DNA of 64,000 nucleotides from positions 31,447-95,446 of the forward strand of contig CAZRSF010000013.1 of NCBI GenBank assembly GCA_964602655.1. Reading direction: 5' to 3'. The stretch comes from Moduliflexus sp964602655. Lineage in GTDB: Bacteria; Moduliflexota; Moduliflexia; Moduliflexales; Moduliflexaceae. The notes under the pieces were generated by a model, which was given only the letters and a program-made list of their open reading frames with translations, had not been told where the DNA came from and searched no databases. The position numbers and the translations under genes are program-made. Below are positions 51,304 through 60,800 of this stretch, piece by piece; position 1 is the first letter of the stretch, and each line of letters opens with the position of its first letter.

Positions 51304-51975
51304 ATGCCACCGATTATTGAAGTCAACAATGTATCGAAATCCTTTCAACTGGCCGAGACAACGCTGGATGTTCTGAAAAACATTTCGCTGGAGGTGACGC
51401 AGGGCGAGTTTATCTCCATTATGGGGCCGTCCGGCTCCGGGAAAAGTACCCTGCTCTATCTGATGGGGGGGCTGGACAAGGTCAGCCAGGGCACGATTCG
51501 TCTGAATGGAGTTGACATGCAGCAACTCAACGATGCCGCCGAAAGCCGGATGCGCCGCAATGACATCGGGTTTGTCTTTCAAGCCTATAATTTGATTGAT
51601 AATCTGACGTTGGAAGAGAATATTCTTTTACCGGCGTTATTGGAAGGCAATCCGAAGAAACAGGCGATCCTGAAAGCCGAGGCGCTCATGGAGGGCGTGG
51701 GACTGCTGAAACGCCGCCGCCATACCCCGAAGGAACTATCCGGCGGCGAACAGCAGCGCACCGCGATTGCCCGCGCGTTAATCAACGATCCTAAAATTCT
51801 CTTTGCCGATGAACCGATCGGCAATCTGGACAGCAAAAACGGCAGAGAGATTTTAGAACTTTTACAACGCATCAACCGCGAAAAAGGTATCACGATCCTG
51901 ATGGTGACGCACTCGGAAGAATCAACCCGCTATGCCAGGCGATTGATCCGTCTGAAAGACGGCGAAATGGTATGA
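51304..51975 (+). CDS. LolD/MacB-type ABC transporter ATPase
   Basis: The 223-residue ATPase shows Walker A GPSGSGKST, Q-loop FVFQAYNLI, signature LSGGEQQRTAIARAL, Walker B ILFADEPIGNLD and H-loop THSEES. The SGGEQQR and DEPIGNLD forms are typical of the MacB/LolD/FtsE class, consistent with the FtsX-type permease just upstream. The product is soluble and should dimerise to drive that permease. It precedes the glycosyltransferase gene by four bases, so all three are one transcription unit. Confidence 0.92.
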   Translation: MPPIIEVNNVSKSFQLAETTLDVLKNISLEVTQGEFISIMGPSGSGKSTLLYLMGGLDKVSQGTIRLNGVDMQQLNDAAESRMRRNDIGFVFQAYNLIDNLTLEENILLPALLEGNPKKQAILKAEALMEGVGLLKRRRHTPKELSGGEQQRTAIARALINDPKILFADEPIGNLDSKNGREILELLQRINREKGITILMVTHSEESTRYARRLIRLKDGEMV

Positions 51976-51979
51976 AACA

Positions 51980-53518
51980 ATGCTGACGAATAGCAAAAAA
52001 ATTCCAACCAGCGTACTCGTGATTGTGTTACTCACTTTGCTCATTCAGTTGAGCGCGAATCTCGGTTTCTTTGGGTATGGCTACTCCGGCGACGAACTGT
52101 ATTACTTGGCGTGCGCCGATCATCTCGATCTCGGCTATGTGGATCATCCGCCGTTCTCGATCTGGGTGCTGGCGGGATGGCGATGGCTGTTCGGCGATTC
52201 GTTGTTTTTGATTCGGATTCTGCCTGCATTCGCCGGATTCGCCGTCATTCTGGTAACGTGGCAGATGACCTGCGTGTTGGGCGGCGGACTCTGGGCGCAG
52301 CGCATCGCCGCCCTGGCCTCCGCCTGCGCTCCGATTTTTCGGATTCTCAGCAGTTTCTATTCGATGAATGCCTGGGAAATCTTGCTCTGGAGTGTGAGCT
52401 TCTTTGCCTTGATTCGGCTGTTACAAGGAGGTTCGCCCCGATGGTGGGGCGTATTGGGAATTACGCTCGGCCTGAGCGTACTGAATAAACACACCGCCGG
52501 AATCATCGTGTTGCCCATTGTGTTCGCGCTTTTGGCCTCGCCCGCTCGTCGGCATTTGACCGGGAAATGGCCGTGGTTGGGGGGCTGTATCGCCAGCGTG
52601 ATCCTTTTGCCGAATCTGCTGTGGCAAATCTGGCAGGGTTTTCCGTCCCTGGAATTTTATCGAAACGCCCAACTGCTCAAAAATGTGCCGTTGCATCCTG
52701 CGCAAGTGTTGCTTGATCAAATTTTGGTCATGCATCCGCTCGTATTTCCCATTTGGGGTGCGGGCATTCTGTGGTATTTGTTGGCGCCCGCGGCGAAGCC
52801 CGTGCGCGCGGTCGGTTGGATTTACCTCTTCTTGCTGACGACCATGCTCGTGGCGCATTCGAGTCGTCCGGATCGGATCGCCGGAAGTTACCCGATGCTG
52901 CTGGCCGGTGGTGCGGTTGGCCTCGAATACTGGCTGCGCGCCCGGTGGTCGCCGGACTGCTTGCATCGCTGGACAACCGCCTATATCGCGGCGCTGCTGC
53001 TTGTCGAGGTGTTGCTTCTGCCTGTCACGCTCCCGATTGTGCCGCCGGCGCTTACTGCCCAATGGGGTCTGGCGGGGTTGGTCAAACAGACGGAAAAAGG
53101 CAGCGCCCCGGCGGTCCCGCAGTACTTATCGGATCGGTTGAATTGGGAGCCTGTATTGGCGGCAGTTACGACTGCATATCACCGTCTTACGCCGAAAGAT
53201 CGGCATAAGGCAGTGATTTATGCTGGAAATTACAGTGAAGCCAGCGCAATCAACTTTTTCGGAAAAACCCGGGGATTGCCCAGAGCGATCACCGCGCACA
53301 ATAATTATTATCTCTGGGGGCCAGGCTCAGCCAGCGGCGAGGTCGTGATTTTCATCAATCTTTCCTCAACGCCGTTCGCGCCGTACTTTGCTGAGATACA
53401 TCACGCCGGGGAGGTGGCGTGTGCCTATTGCTCCGATAAGGGGAAGGCTGTGTTTGTCGTCCGCCAGATCAAGTCGTCACTTGCGACTATTTGGCCAGCT
53501 TTGAAAGAGTATAAGTAA
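51980..53518 (+). CDS. ArnT/PMT-like GT-C glycosyltransferase
   Basis: The 512-residue polytopic protein has the PMT_2 (GT39/GT83) N-terminal block. The acidic catalytic loop is YSGDELYYLACADHLDLGYVDHPPFSIW (about 35-62), with the Asp/Glu pair used by lipid-phosphate-sugar glycosyltransferases. About eleven helices follow, and a C-terminal soluble part from about 380 (YAGNYSEASAINFF, HNNYYLWGPG). These enzymes transfer a sugar from a polyprenyl-phosphate donor to lipid A, glycans or proteins outside the membrane. It follows the ABC ATPase by four bases. Confidence 0.8.
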   Translation: MLTNSKKIPTSVLVIVLLTLLIQLSANLGFFGYGYSGDELYYLACADHLDLGYVDHPPFSIWVLAGWRWLFGDSLFLIRILPAFAGFAVILVTWQMTCVLGGGLWAQRIAALASACAPIFRILSSFYSMNAWEILLWSVSFFALIRLLQGGSPRWWGVLGITLGLSVLNKHTAGIIVLPIVFALLASPARRHLTGKWPWLGGCIASVILLPNLLWQIWQGFPSLEFYRNAQLLKNVPLHPAQVLLDQILVMHPLVFPIWGAGILWYLLAPAAKPVRAVGWIYLFLLTTMLVAHSSRPDRIAGSYPMLLAGGAVGLEYWLRARWSPDCLHRWTTAYIAALLLVEVLLLPVTLPIVPPALTAQWGLAGLVKQTEKGSAPAVPQYLSDRLNWEPVLAAVTTAYHRLTPKDRHKAVIYAGNYSEASAINFFGKTRGLPRAITAHNNYYLWGPGSASGEVVIFINLSSTPFAPYFAEIHHAGEVACAYCSDKGKAVFVVRQIKSSLATIWPALKEYK

Positions 53519-53579
53519 AGGTTTCGTAAGAGGCCAATCGGTTAGTTTAATGAATGATGCTATATCAGGAGAATAAATT

Positions 53580-54320
53580 ATGAAAAAATTGACCCTATTG
53601 ATTAGAATGATGCTGATTGTGGCGTGGATGCTGAGTCTAAATTTAGGCTGTTCGTCTCTGAACTCAAAAAATATCTCCGGATCAGGCAAACTGCTCCAGG
53701 TTCCGTATGAATTCAAGGATTTCAAGCGTCTGACATTCTCGAACTTATTTCAGGTGAAACTCTCTCAGGCGGCGAATTATCGCATTGAGGTGACGGTTGA
53801 TGACAATATCGAGCAGTACCTCGATGTGACTCAACAGGGCAGCGAATTGCGCTTTTCGCTCGATTCAGGTCATAGTTTCCGACAGATCACTCTGAATGTC
53901 AACATTGCCATGCCTGACTTAGAACGCCTGCGGATCGAGGATGTTTCCAGCGCCGAAATCATGAATTTTACCGTTGGCTCAGCCCTTGAGTTAATCGTAT
54001 CAGACACCAGCGAAGTTTCTGGAACGGTTTCCGGGGCGCTCCATTGCACGGTTTCGGATGCCAGCGATGCGCGACTCAGCGGCAATGGCAGCCTGGAACT
54101 CACGGTTGACGACGCCAGCGACGCAGATTTGAGCCATTTCCAAGCCAGTCAGGCAATCGTTAGCGTGAGTGACGCAAGCTCCGCAAAAGTGAATGTCAGC
54201 ACGACCATGCAGATCGCGCTGCGCGATGTTGCGACCCTGTATTATTATGGAAACCCGGCCATTACAGTAAGAGAGAACGACGACACATCAGAATTGAAAC
54301 GCTTGGGCATGATGCCGTAG
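53580..54320 (+). CDS. DUF2807 (head GIN) lipoprotein
   Basis: ATCAGGAGAATAAATT precedes the ATG. The 246-residue protein has a lipoprotein signal with LNLGC (Cys about 24). The DUF2807 beta-helix follows: F.RL.F.N...V.L....NYRIEVTVDDN, LRIEDVSSAEI, then repeated SDASDARLSGNGSLELTVDDASDADL units. The family is common in Bacteroidetes and other diderms and forms a surface or periplasmic beta-solenoid of unknown role. A 187-base gap follows before the DUF2147 gene. Confidence 0.85.
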   Translation: MKKLTLLIRMMLIVAWMLSLNLGCSSLNSKNISGSGKLLQVPYEFKDFKRLTFSNLFQVKLSQAANYRIEVTVDDNIEQYLDVTQQGSELRFSLDSGHSFRQITLNVNIAMPDLERLRIEDVSSAEIMNFTVGSALELIVSDTSEVSGTVSGALHCTVSDASDARLSGNGSLELTVDDASDADLSHFQASQAIVSVSDASSAKVNVSTTMQIALRDVATLYYYGNPAITVRENDDTSELKRLGMMP

Positions 54321-54507
54321 CCTCAGCAGTCAGTACCGAGGATAAAATCAAGGTAGCTATTCAGAAAAACGTCGTTCAATATTCCTTGACTTTTGATGAT
54401 ACCAGAATGTTGATCTGCCTGTTATGGGAATCGGCCTGAAGCATCAGGCGAATTGTGGGGACATAAAAAACAATGTTCGATAAATTCTTGATAATAAAGG
54501 AGAATGT

Positions 54508-54993
54508 ATGAAAAAAATTAGTTGGTATATTACAGGAATCGCGCTGAATATCATGTTCTGGCTGCCGGTCGCGTATGCGACGCAAGGCGATGAGATTGTC
54601 GGCATGTGGATTACGGAGAACAAAGACTCACGGGTTGAAATTTATAAAGAGGGCGAACGGTATTTTGGCAAAATCGTTGCGCTTAAAAACCCAGAGGAAC
54701 AAGATAACCTGGATGAAAAAAATCCAAATAAAGAGAAACGGTCTCAGCCGCTTATCGGATTGATCTTGATGTCGGAATTTGAATTTACCGGCGACAAGTG
54801 GGAAAATGGCAAAATTTACGATCCGGATAACGGAAAAACCTATCGTTGTAAAATATCGTTAGAAAAAGATGGCACGCTGCATGTGCGTGGGTATATTGGC
54901 GTGTCTGCGTTAGGACGAACGACCATCTGGGAAAATGCGCGCGTCTATTGGCAGCGGGAATTACAATTTCTGGGAATAGATGAACACAAATGA
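54508..54993 (+). CDS. DUF2147 exported protein
   Basis: The 161-residue protein has a signal peptide (cleavage near VAYATQ) and the DUF2147 beta-barrel pattern: GMWITENKDSRVEIYKEGERYFGKIV, LDEKNPNKEKRSQPLIGLILM, GKIYDPDNGKTYRCKISLE and HVRGYIGVSALGRTTIW. The family is exported and of unknown function, often linked to envelope genes. AAGGAG lies six bases upstream of the ATG. The stop overlaps the start of the sensor kinase gene (ATGA), which suggests that its product is tied to the two-component system, perhaps as a sensor partner. Confidence 0.88.
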   Translation: MKKISWYITGIALNIMFWLPVAYATQGDEIVGMWITENKDSRVEIYKEGERYFGKIVALKNPEEQDNLDEKNPNKEKRSQPLIGLILMSEFEFTGDKWENGKIYDPDNGKTYRCKISLEKDGTLHVRGYIGVSALGRTTIWENARVYWQRELQFLGIDEHK

Positions 54994-56132
54994 ATCCATC
55001 AAAATCCATTTCTCACATCTTTTCCACTTACTGGTTTCGCATCGGCAGCATCGTGTTGGTCGGCGTGTTAATTCGGTTCATTATCGCCATCAGCTACGCC
55101 TTGATGGAAAGAGAACATGAGCGGATGGAACTCTCCGAATTTCCGAACGCCTGGACGGATTACCTTGTTTTCTGGGCGGCAGCAGCGGTCGTCTTAGAGC
55201 TTCTGCGCTGGCTGCATCGGCGCATAGATCGCCATCTTTTATGGGCGGTCAATCCGATGCGCCGTTTTTGCTGGCAATTAGGCTTAGATTTAGCGTGTAC
55301 CTGCGTATTGACCTCTCTGCTGACCATCGCCATCAGCCGGGAAATTTACGGCGCTTCGCCATATCTTACCGGTGAGTGGGGATTTATAGGCCGTCAATTG
55401 TTCTTTGTCAATATTCCGATTCTGATTCTGGTGACGGCGATGGCCGGCATTGAATTAGGCGTTTTCCTTGTGCAGCAATGGCAGCAATCGCTCGTGGATG
55501 TGGAGCGATTCAAAAAAGATTCGATTGAAGCCAGATTTCATACGCTAAAGGGGCAGGTGAACCCGCATTTTCTTTTTAACACGCTGAACACGCTCTCTTC
55601 GCTGATTCATATTGATCAGGAGGCTGCCGCCACGTTTGTCCGGCAACTTGCGAAAGTCTATCGCGCCGTCTTAGACCATCACGAAAAAGAGGTCATTGAT
55701 GTGACGACGGAGTTGGCGATTTTCGAAGCGTACCGCTATTTAGTCGAAACGCGCTTTCGCGAGAAATTGCGCCTGACGCTCGATATTCCTGAACGTCTTC
55801 ATTCCTGCGGAATTCCGCCGTTGACGCTGCAAATGCTGCTTGAAAACGCGCTGAAGCATAACGTGATTTCTCAACAGCGTCCGCTGACGGTTCGCATTTT
55901 TACGGAAAATGACGCCTATCTTGTCGTCGAAAACGCGTTACAGCCAAAAATCGGCGACGACGACTCCCCGAAAATCGGCTTGACCAACCTTATCAGCCGG
56001 TACGCCTACGTCACTAACCGGCCAGTCATCATCGCGCCGACAGATACGACGTTTACTGTCAAAATTCCGCTGCTGCCGACCGCAGAACTTCCAGAACGCC
56101 TGACCGCGCAGTTGATGGAATCAAAGGACTGA
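54990..56132 (+). CDS. LytS/YehU-family sensor histidine kinase
   Basis: The 380-residue protein has four membrane helices in the first 165 residues with no separate sensor domain. A His_kinase domain follows: LKGQVNPHFLFNTLNTLSSL (phosphoacceptor His near 193) and the ATPase N-box-like LQMLLENALKHNV. The family partners LytTR regulators, exactly the next gene (five bases downstream). Membrane helices alone suggest sensing of membrane state or a membrane-bound partner such as the coupled DUF2147 protein. Confidence 0.9.
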   Translation: MNPSKSISHIFSTYWFRIGSIVLVGVLIRFIIAISYALMEREHERMELSEFPNAWTDYLVFWAAAAVVLELLRWLHRRIDRHLLWAVNPMRRFCWQLGLDLACTCVLTSLLTIAISREIYGASPYLTGEWGFIGRQLFFVNIPILILVTAMAGIELGVFLVQQWQQSLVDVERFKKDSIEARFHTLKGQVNPHFLFNTLNTLSSLIHIDQEAAATFVRQLAKVYRAVLDHHEKEVIDVTTELAIFEAYRYLVETRFREKLRLTLDIPERLHSCGIPPLTLQMLLENALKHNVISQQRPLTVRIFTENDAYLVVENALQPKIGDDDSPKIGLTNLISRYAYVTNRPVIIAPTDTTFTVKIPLLPTAELPERLTAQLMESKD

Positions 56133-56137
56133 TCGCT

Positions 56138-56905
56138 ATGAAAATTGTCATTATCGAAGACGAGCCGTTTGCGCAATTCGAATTGAAGCGGCTGTTAGAT
56201 TTATGCGATATTGAGGTTGAGGTGATGGGTTGGCTCGATTCCATCGAAGAAAGCGTGCAATGGTTTCGCGAACATGACGCGCCGGAGTTGATTTTTATGG
56301 ATATTCAGCTTGCAGATGGCGCGAGTTTCGAAATTTTCAAGCGTGTCGAAATCACCGCGCCGGTGATTTTCACGACCGCTTACGACGAATACGCGATCCA
56401 GGCGTTTAAGGTCAACAGCGTGGATTATCTGCTCAAACCCATCGAACTTGCCGATTTGCAAGCAAGCCTCCGCAAATACGAATCGCTGAAGCAGCAATAT
56501 CGTCAGGAGCAGATCGCCTTTACGCAGGCGCAAATCGAGCGTTTGCTTGTGGCTCGCCATTCTCCGTACAAAACGCGCTTCGTTTCCAAACTCGGCGATC
56601 ACCTCAAGTCTATTTCCATCGAAGAGGTCGCCTATTTTTACGCTGACGACAAACTCGTCTTTTTGGTCACGACGGATAACAAGGAATTGCCGATTGATTC
56701 CACGCTGAATGATGTCGCCGAAAAGGTCGATCCGGAGCAATTCTATCGCATCAATCGGACGTATTTGACGCGGATTACCGCGATTACGCAAGTCGTCAAA
56801 CAGTTCGACGGACGGCTGAAAGTCGCGTTGACGCCTCCCGCCAAAGAACAGATTTTCGTCAGCCGTCAGAAATCCGCCGAATTCAGGCAGTGGCTTGATA
56901 GTTAA
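56138..56905 (+). CDS. LytTR-family response regulator
   Basis: The 255-residue regulator has a receiver domain (E7/D8 pocket, phosphoacceptor D55 in LIFMDIQL, Lys in YLLKPIEL). A short helix leads to a C-terminal LytTR DNA-binding domain (about 145-253), with FVSKLGDHLKSISIEEVAYFYADDKLV and FYRINRTYLTRI. LytTR proteins bind pairs of nine-base direct repeats about 21 bases apart; a possible array lies at 42388-42501. It is the last gene of the 53.6-56.9 kb unit, followed by a strong hairpin. Confidence 0.92.
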   Translation: MKIVIIEDEPFAQFELKRLLDLCDIEVEVMGWLDSIEESVQWFREHDAPELIFMDIQLADGASFEIFKRVEITAPVIFTTAYDEYAIQAFKVNSVDYLLKPIELADLQASLRKYESLKQQYRQEQIAFTQAQIERLLVARHSPYKTRFVSKLGDHLKSISIEEVAYFYADDKLVFLVTTDNKELPIDSTLNDVAEKVDPEQFYRINRTYLTRITAITQVVKQFDGRLKVALTPPAKEQIFVSRQKSAEFRQWLDS

Positions 56906-56934
56906 AACAGACGATGACTCAGCGCTCGCGACAG

Positions 56935-56971
56935 GAGCGCAAACGCCTGCTTTTGCCTGGTGTTTGCGCTC
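56935..56971. terminator. Bidirectional hairpin terminator
   Basis: Arms GAGCGCAAACGCC and GGTGTTTGCGCTC pair over 13 positions with one mismatch. The 11-base spacer is TGCTTTTGCCT. It lies between the convergent ends of the LytTR gene and the FN3 lipoprotein gene and probably terminates both. Confidence 0.7.
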
Positions 56972-56982
56972 TGTATTTCAGA

Positions 56983-59229
56983 TCAATCCAATAAGTACGT
57001 TTCCACCAGCGTGACAGCCGGTTCGCTTTCGTTAGGCGGGGTTTCATCGTCAATCGTGGTAACGCGATAATAATACCGTTTCTTTTCCTGCGCCGTCGCG
57101 TCTTCATACGTGGCGTTCAACACTGGCGCATTGTTGAGGCGTTCGAAGCCGCCGTCCTTCTGCTCGCTGCGATAGATATTGAATCCGGCAAAGTCGGCTG
57201 TCTGCGTCTGATTCCAGTGCAGATTGACCGCTTTCCCTAAGTACACGCCCACTAAACCGGTCGGCGCATTCGGCGGGACGGTATCGAGCGGCGTCACGGA
57301 CACGCTCTCGGAAAGGTCTTGCGCGGAGGGTTTCGATGACGTCGAAGCGACTGCCTGAACCGCGTAAAAATACTGCTGTCCGTTGGTCAGATTTTGATCG
57401 ATAAAATTCGTCTGACCGGCCTGAAGCGCAATCATCGGCGTCGTCGGATAATTTCCTGATGTAGTCGTCCGAAAGATGCGATACTCTGCAATACGACGCG
57501 CTTTCTGCCCACCTTTTGTCAATAACGGCGGATTCCAGGAGAGTTCAGCCGTTCGATCTCCGGGTTTCGCCTGAAGATCGCGCGGCGGCATTAACGGTTT
57601 GACCATATCAGCCGTAATTCCTGTCGAAAGAACGCTTTTCCGATTCTTGCGGTCAGTCATTTCAATCTGGTAGGTATAACGCGCCCCTTCTTCAAGGTTT
57701 GCCACCTTTTTGTCATCCTTCTCGCCGACTTCAATCGTTCCGGTGTCCGTAAACGCATACGAGCCGTCCGGTTGTCGCGCCTCTTTCGGCGATAACACCG
57801 CAAGTTCGATTGGCGCGCCGGAACTCGCCGCCTGAACGTCGGGAATCTTGTCATACGCCACGTCAAACACCATATTGGCCGTGCGTTGGCGTTCTTGGAC
57901 ATGCCGCGCAATCGTTCCGAGCGTAGGAAGAGACGACGATATCAGCGCGGAAAGCCGCGACGCGCTCTGGGCTTCGCTGCCGGCCACGTCAATAAAATCA
58001 ATCGCAATCTGCCGGGACGCTCGATCAGCCGATTGCGGAAAAAACAGTCCGATTTGCGTCGCCGTTTTGATTTTCTTTTGCGTCGCTGTATTCAGATCGC
58101 CACTTTGTTGAAACACGCCCTGCAAATCAAGCTGATACGTTGCCCATTCAGGCGAACCCGTCAACGCAATCCGAATCGCCCCAGCTAATCGCTCTGGTGA
58201 AATCGTCTCGGCGGCTAACGAGGAGAGCGGATTTTCATGCAACAGAAGATAGGCGTCGCCGCGATAGGTCGTCTGCATTCTGATGCGGACGAATTGCGCG
58301 TCTTTGGCGACAAGCTGCTGTCCTGGCTTCGAAATCAGCAAGATCGGCGCGGTTCCTTGCGCATACAGGGCGCCATCGGCTGCGCCGAACAGACCAGTTC
58401 CGCGAGCCGTCCAGCCTTCTTCATCGTCTAAAAAAAGATACGGCGGCGCGTCATAGACCGCTGCCCGTTCAATCAACGACGGAACAAATTCCATGCTCTC
58501 TAAGGCAATTTCAGCGTTTTCAAATTCTGTTCCGCTCTTTTCGAACACAAGTCCGATCTGCTCGATTTTGCCTTTCCAGGCGGGCAAACTCTGCATATCA
58601 ATCAGATACTCGGTCGCAGAAACCGATGTCTGCGTTTCAATCGGGAAGGCTCTGGTCTTGAGCGTATCGAACGCTTTCTGGAATGACACCGAAGACGTAT
58701 GCACCGCTGGCTGGAACATGACATCAATGTTTTTATCCCAGTTCTTGTCAGCTTCCGTGATAAACGTAACATAGCCTTCCTGACAATTTTTCGTCCAGAG
58801 TTTCAGACGAAGATAGCGTAAGGTCGCCGCGTCAAGCGCTAATTTTTCGGGCGAATGGACGCGTAAAAACGTGTCTTTCGATTCTGTCCGCAACGTGCCG
58901 TTATACGGTTTCACCCGCAACGTCTCGCCGATTTCCTGCCACCCCTCAACACTTTGTGAAAACTGCCACGAATTTGCGGCGGGCGTCTGAAGTTGACGAT
59001 AAATCGTAAACGAACGAATGTCGTCGGGACGGAGCGCTTTTTTCGTGTCATACTCAGCGGGCGGCGTCCATGATAACGTCACGCCCTGGTCGTGTAACTG
59101 CGCGCCGACATTGATGACCGGCAGCGGCTGCGGCACGACCGGCACGGATGGATCGCCTTTTTTCCCGCAGCCCGCCGCAAACAGCAACCCGCAGGCCATT
59201 AACACGCATCCTTGCAATCTTTTTTTCAT
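56983..59229 (-). CDS. Fibronectin type III lipoprotein
   Basis: Start 59229 is chosen because AGGAGG lies 14 bases upstream and it leads directly into a lipoprotein signal. The product has 748 residues. The lipobox is FAAGC (Cys about 21). An FN3-like domain (LSWTPPAEY) is followed by two jelly-roll-like regions (about 130-440), each with carbohydrate-binding style strands such as WKGKIEQIGLVFEKSG. FN3 domains (TAELSWNPP, AVNLHWNQTQ) fill the C-terminal third and end VTLVETYLLD. It has no catalytic motif. It is a probable cell-surface or periplasmic glycan-binding scaffold. argH lies upstream in the same direction. Confidence 0.75.
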   Translation of the reverse strand: MKKRLQGCVLMACGLLFAAGCGKKGDPSVPVVPQPLPVINVGAQLHDQGVTLSWTPPAEYDTKKALRPDDIRSFTIYRQLQTPAANSWQFSQSVEGWQEIGETLRVKPYNGTLRTESKDTFLRVHSPEKLALDAATLRYLRLKLWTKNCQEGYVTFITEADKNWDKNIDVMFQPAVHTSSVSFQKAFDTLKTRAFPIETQTSVSATEYLIDMQSLPAWKGKIEQIGLVFEKSGTEFENAEIALESMEFVPSLIERAAVYDAPPYLFLDDEEGWTARGTGLFGAADGALYAQGTAPILLISKPGQQLVAKDAQFVRIRMQTTYRGDAYLLLHENPLSSLAAETISPERLAGAIRIALTGSPEWATYQLDLQGVFQQSGDLNTATQKKIKTATQIGLFFPQSADRASRQIAIDFIDVAGSEAQSASRLSALISSSLPTLGTIARHVQERQRTANMVFDVAYDKIPDVQAASSGAPIELAVLSPKEARQPDGSYAFTDTGTIEVGEKDDKKVANLEEGARYTYQIEMTDRKNRKSVLSTGITADMVKPLMPPRDLQAKPGDRTAELSWNPPLLTKGGQKARRIAEYRIFRTTTSGNYPTTPMIALQAGQTNFIDQNLTNGQQYFYAVQAVASTSSKPSAQDLSESVSVTPLDTVPPNAPTGLVGVYLGKAVNLHWNQTQTADFAGFNIYRSEQKDGGFERLNNAPVLNATYEDATAQEKKRYYYRVTTIDDETPPNESEPAVTLVETYLLD

Positions 59230-59255
59230 GCGATTTATTTTCCTCCTGAGAAGCT

Positions 59256-59293
59256 TCAAAGCGCAGCTTTGACAGCGAAAGCTTCACTTTCGC
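59256..59293. repeat. Double-hairpin repeat in the FN3 leader
   Basis: Two adjacent short hairpins occur, TCAAAGC/GCTTTGA (59256-59272) and GCGAAAG/CTTTCGC (59275-59293). They lie between the argH stop and the FN3 ribosome site. The alternating AAGC/GCTT composition is that of a dispersed repeat unit. Only one copy was seen in this window. Confidence 0.5.
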
Positions 59294-59308
59294 ACTCCTG
59301 AAATGTCA

Positions 59309-60715
59309 TCACGCGATGCCTTGTTGGTTGCTTGATTCTAACGCCGCCAAATCTTCTTTGGCCTGGCGAATTGACGCCAACACATGTTGATAGGCCGTGC
59401 CGCCAGCGCTGTTTTTGCTGTTGACCGCCGCTTCCGGCAGCACGACCGTCAGCACCTCTTCGTCGAAATTCGGGGAAATCTGCTGATATTCGTCCAATGT
59501 CAACGAACGCAGCGTCTTGCCGTTTTTGATGCAATAGCGAACCAATTCTCCGACAACACCATGCGCGGTACGGAACGGCACGCCTTTGCGGACAAGGTAA
59601 TCCGCCACTTCGGTCGCGGTCATGAAGCCTTGTTCCAAGGTTTCGGTCACGCGCTCGCGCTTGACCTGCATATCCCGCAGCATCGGCGGAAAAATGCGCA
59701 GCGCGATGTTCAGCGTGGCAATCGTATCGAACAGCGGCTCTTTGTCCTCCTGCATGTCGCGGTTATAGCTCAACGGCAGCGATTTCATGAGCGTCAACAC
59801 CGCCATCAGGTTGCCGTACACGCGCCCGGTTTTGCCGCGAATCAATTCAGTCACGTCCGGGTTTTTTTTCTGCGGCATGATACTGCTGCCGGTGCAAAAG
59901 GCATCGCTCAGTTCGATAAAACCGAATTCGGACGACGACCAGAGGATCAATTCTTCGCAAAAACGGCTGAGGTGCATCATCAAAATTGCTGAGTGCGCGC
60001 AGAATTCCAGGACGAAATCCCGGTCGCTGACGCTGTCCAGACTGTTGGCCGAGACACGTTCGAAGCACAATTCCTGCGCCACCATTTCACGATTGATCGG
60101 ATACGATGTTCCGGCTAATGCCGCCGAACCGAGCGGCAGTACATTGACACGAGCGCGGCATTGCGCGAAGCGTTCCCGGTCGCGTTTCAGCATTTCATAA
60201 TAGGCTAACAAATGATGGCCGAGCATCACCGGTTGCGCCCGCTGCAAATGCGTATAGCCGGGGAAGAGTGTATCGGCGTACCGTTCCGCCAATTCCGTTA
60301 ACGTGCGTTGAAACGTTGCAATCAGACCGCAGATATGATCAATTTCGTTGCGCAGATAGAGGCGGACATCCGTTACGACCTGGTCGTTGCGGCTTCTGGC
60401 GGTGTGCAGCTTGCGCCCCGGTTCGCCGATTTTCTGAATCAGCCGATGTTCGATATGTGTGTGAATATCTTCCAAATGAATGGTAAATCCCAATTTCCCG
60501 GCGGCGATTTCGTCGCGGATTTCATCCAGCCCTTTCAGGATGGCCTCCATCTCATCTTGCGTCAACACACCGCAGGTTGATAGCATTCTGGCGTGCGCCT
60601 TGCTGCCGAGAATATCCCATTCGTATAATTTGTGGTCGAACTGAATTGACGCAGAAAGCTCTTCGACAAGGGCGTCGGTCACTTCGATGAAACGCCCTCC
60701 CCAGGTTTTTTCCAT
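59309..60715 (-). CDS. argH: Argininosuccinate lyase
   Basis: ArgH splits argininosuccinate into arginine and fumarate, the last step of arginine synthesis. The 468-residue protein has the expected start KTWGGRF, substrate loop HTARSRNDQV, TPGYTHLQRAQPV-type segment (FPGYTHLQRAQPVMLGHH) and superfamily signature GSSIMPQKKNPD with the catalytic Ser. Length and all motifs are normal. No other arginine gene is adjacent. It is followed by the FN3 gene in the same direction. Confidence 0.96.
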   Translation of the reverse strand: MEKTWGGRFIEVTDALVEELSASIQFDHKLYEWDILGSKAHARMLSTCGVLTQDEMEAILKGLDEIRDEIAAGKLGFTIHLEDIHTHIEHRLIQKIGEPGRKLHTARSRNDQVVTDVRLYLRNEIDHICGLIATFQRTLTELAERYADTLFPGYTHLQRAQPVMLGHHLLAYYEMLKRDRERFAQCRARVNVLPLGSAALAGTSYPINREMVAQELCFERVSANSLDSVSDRDFVLEFCAHSAILMMHLSRFCEELILWSSSEFGFIELSDAFCTGSSIMPQKKNPDVTELIRGKTGRVYGNLMAVLTLMKSLPLSYNRDMQEDKEPLFDTIATLNIALRIFPPMLRDMQVKRERVTETLEQGFMTATEVADYLVRKGVPFRTAHGVVGELVRYCIKNGKTLRSLTLDEYQQISPNFDEEVLTVVLPEAAVNSKNSAGGTAYQHVLASIRQAKEDLAALESSNQQGIA

Positions 60716-60800
60716 GATGATAAAGACCGCCTACCTGTCTTGCGTGAATGGCGAGCCATTCGAAAAAGACGGGCGCGGAACATTAACGGTTTGTATTGAA

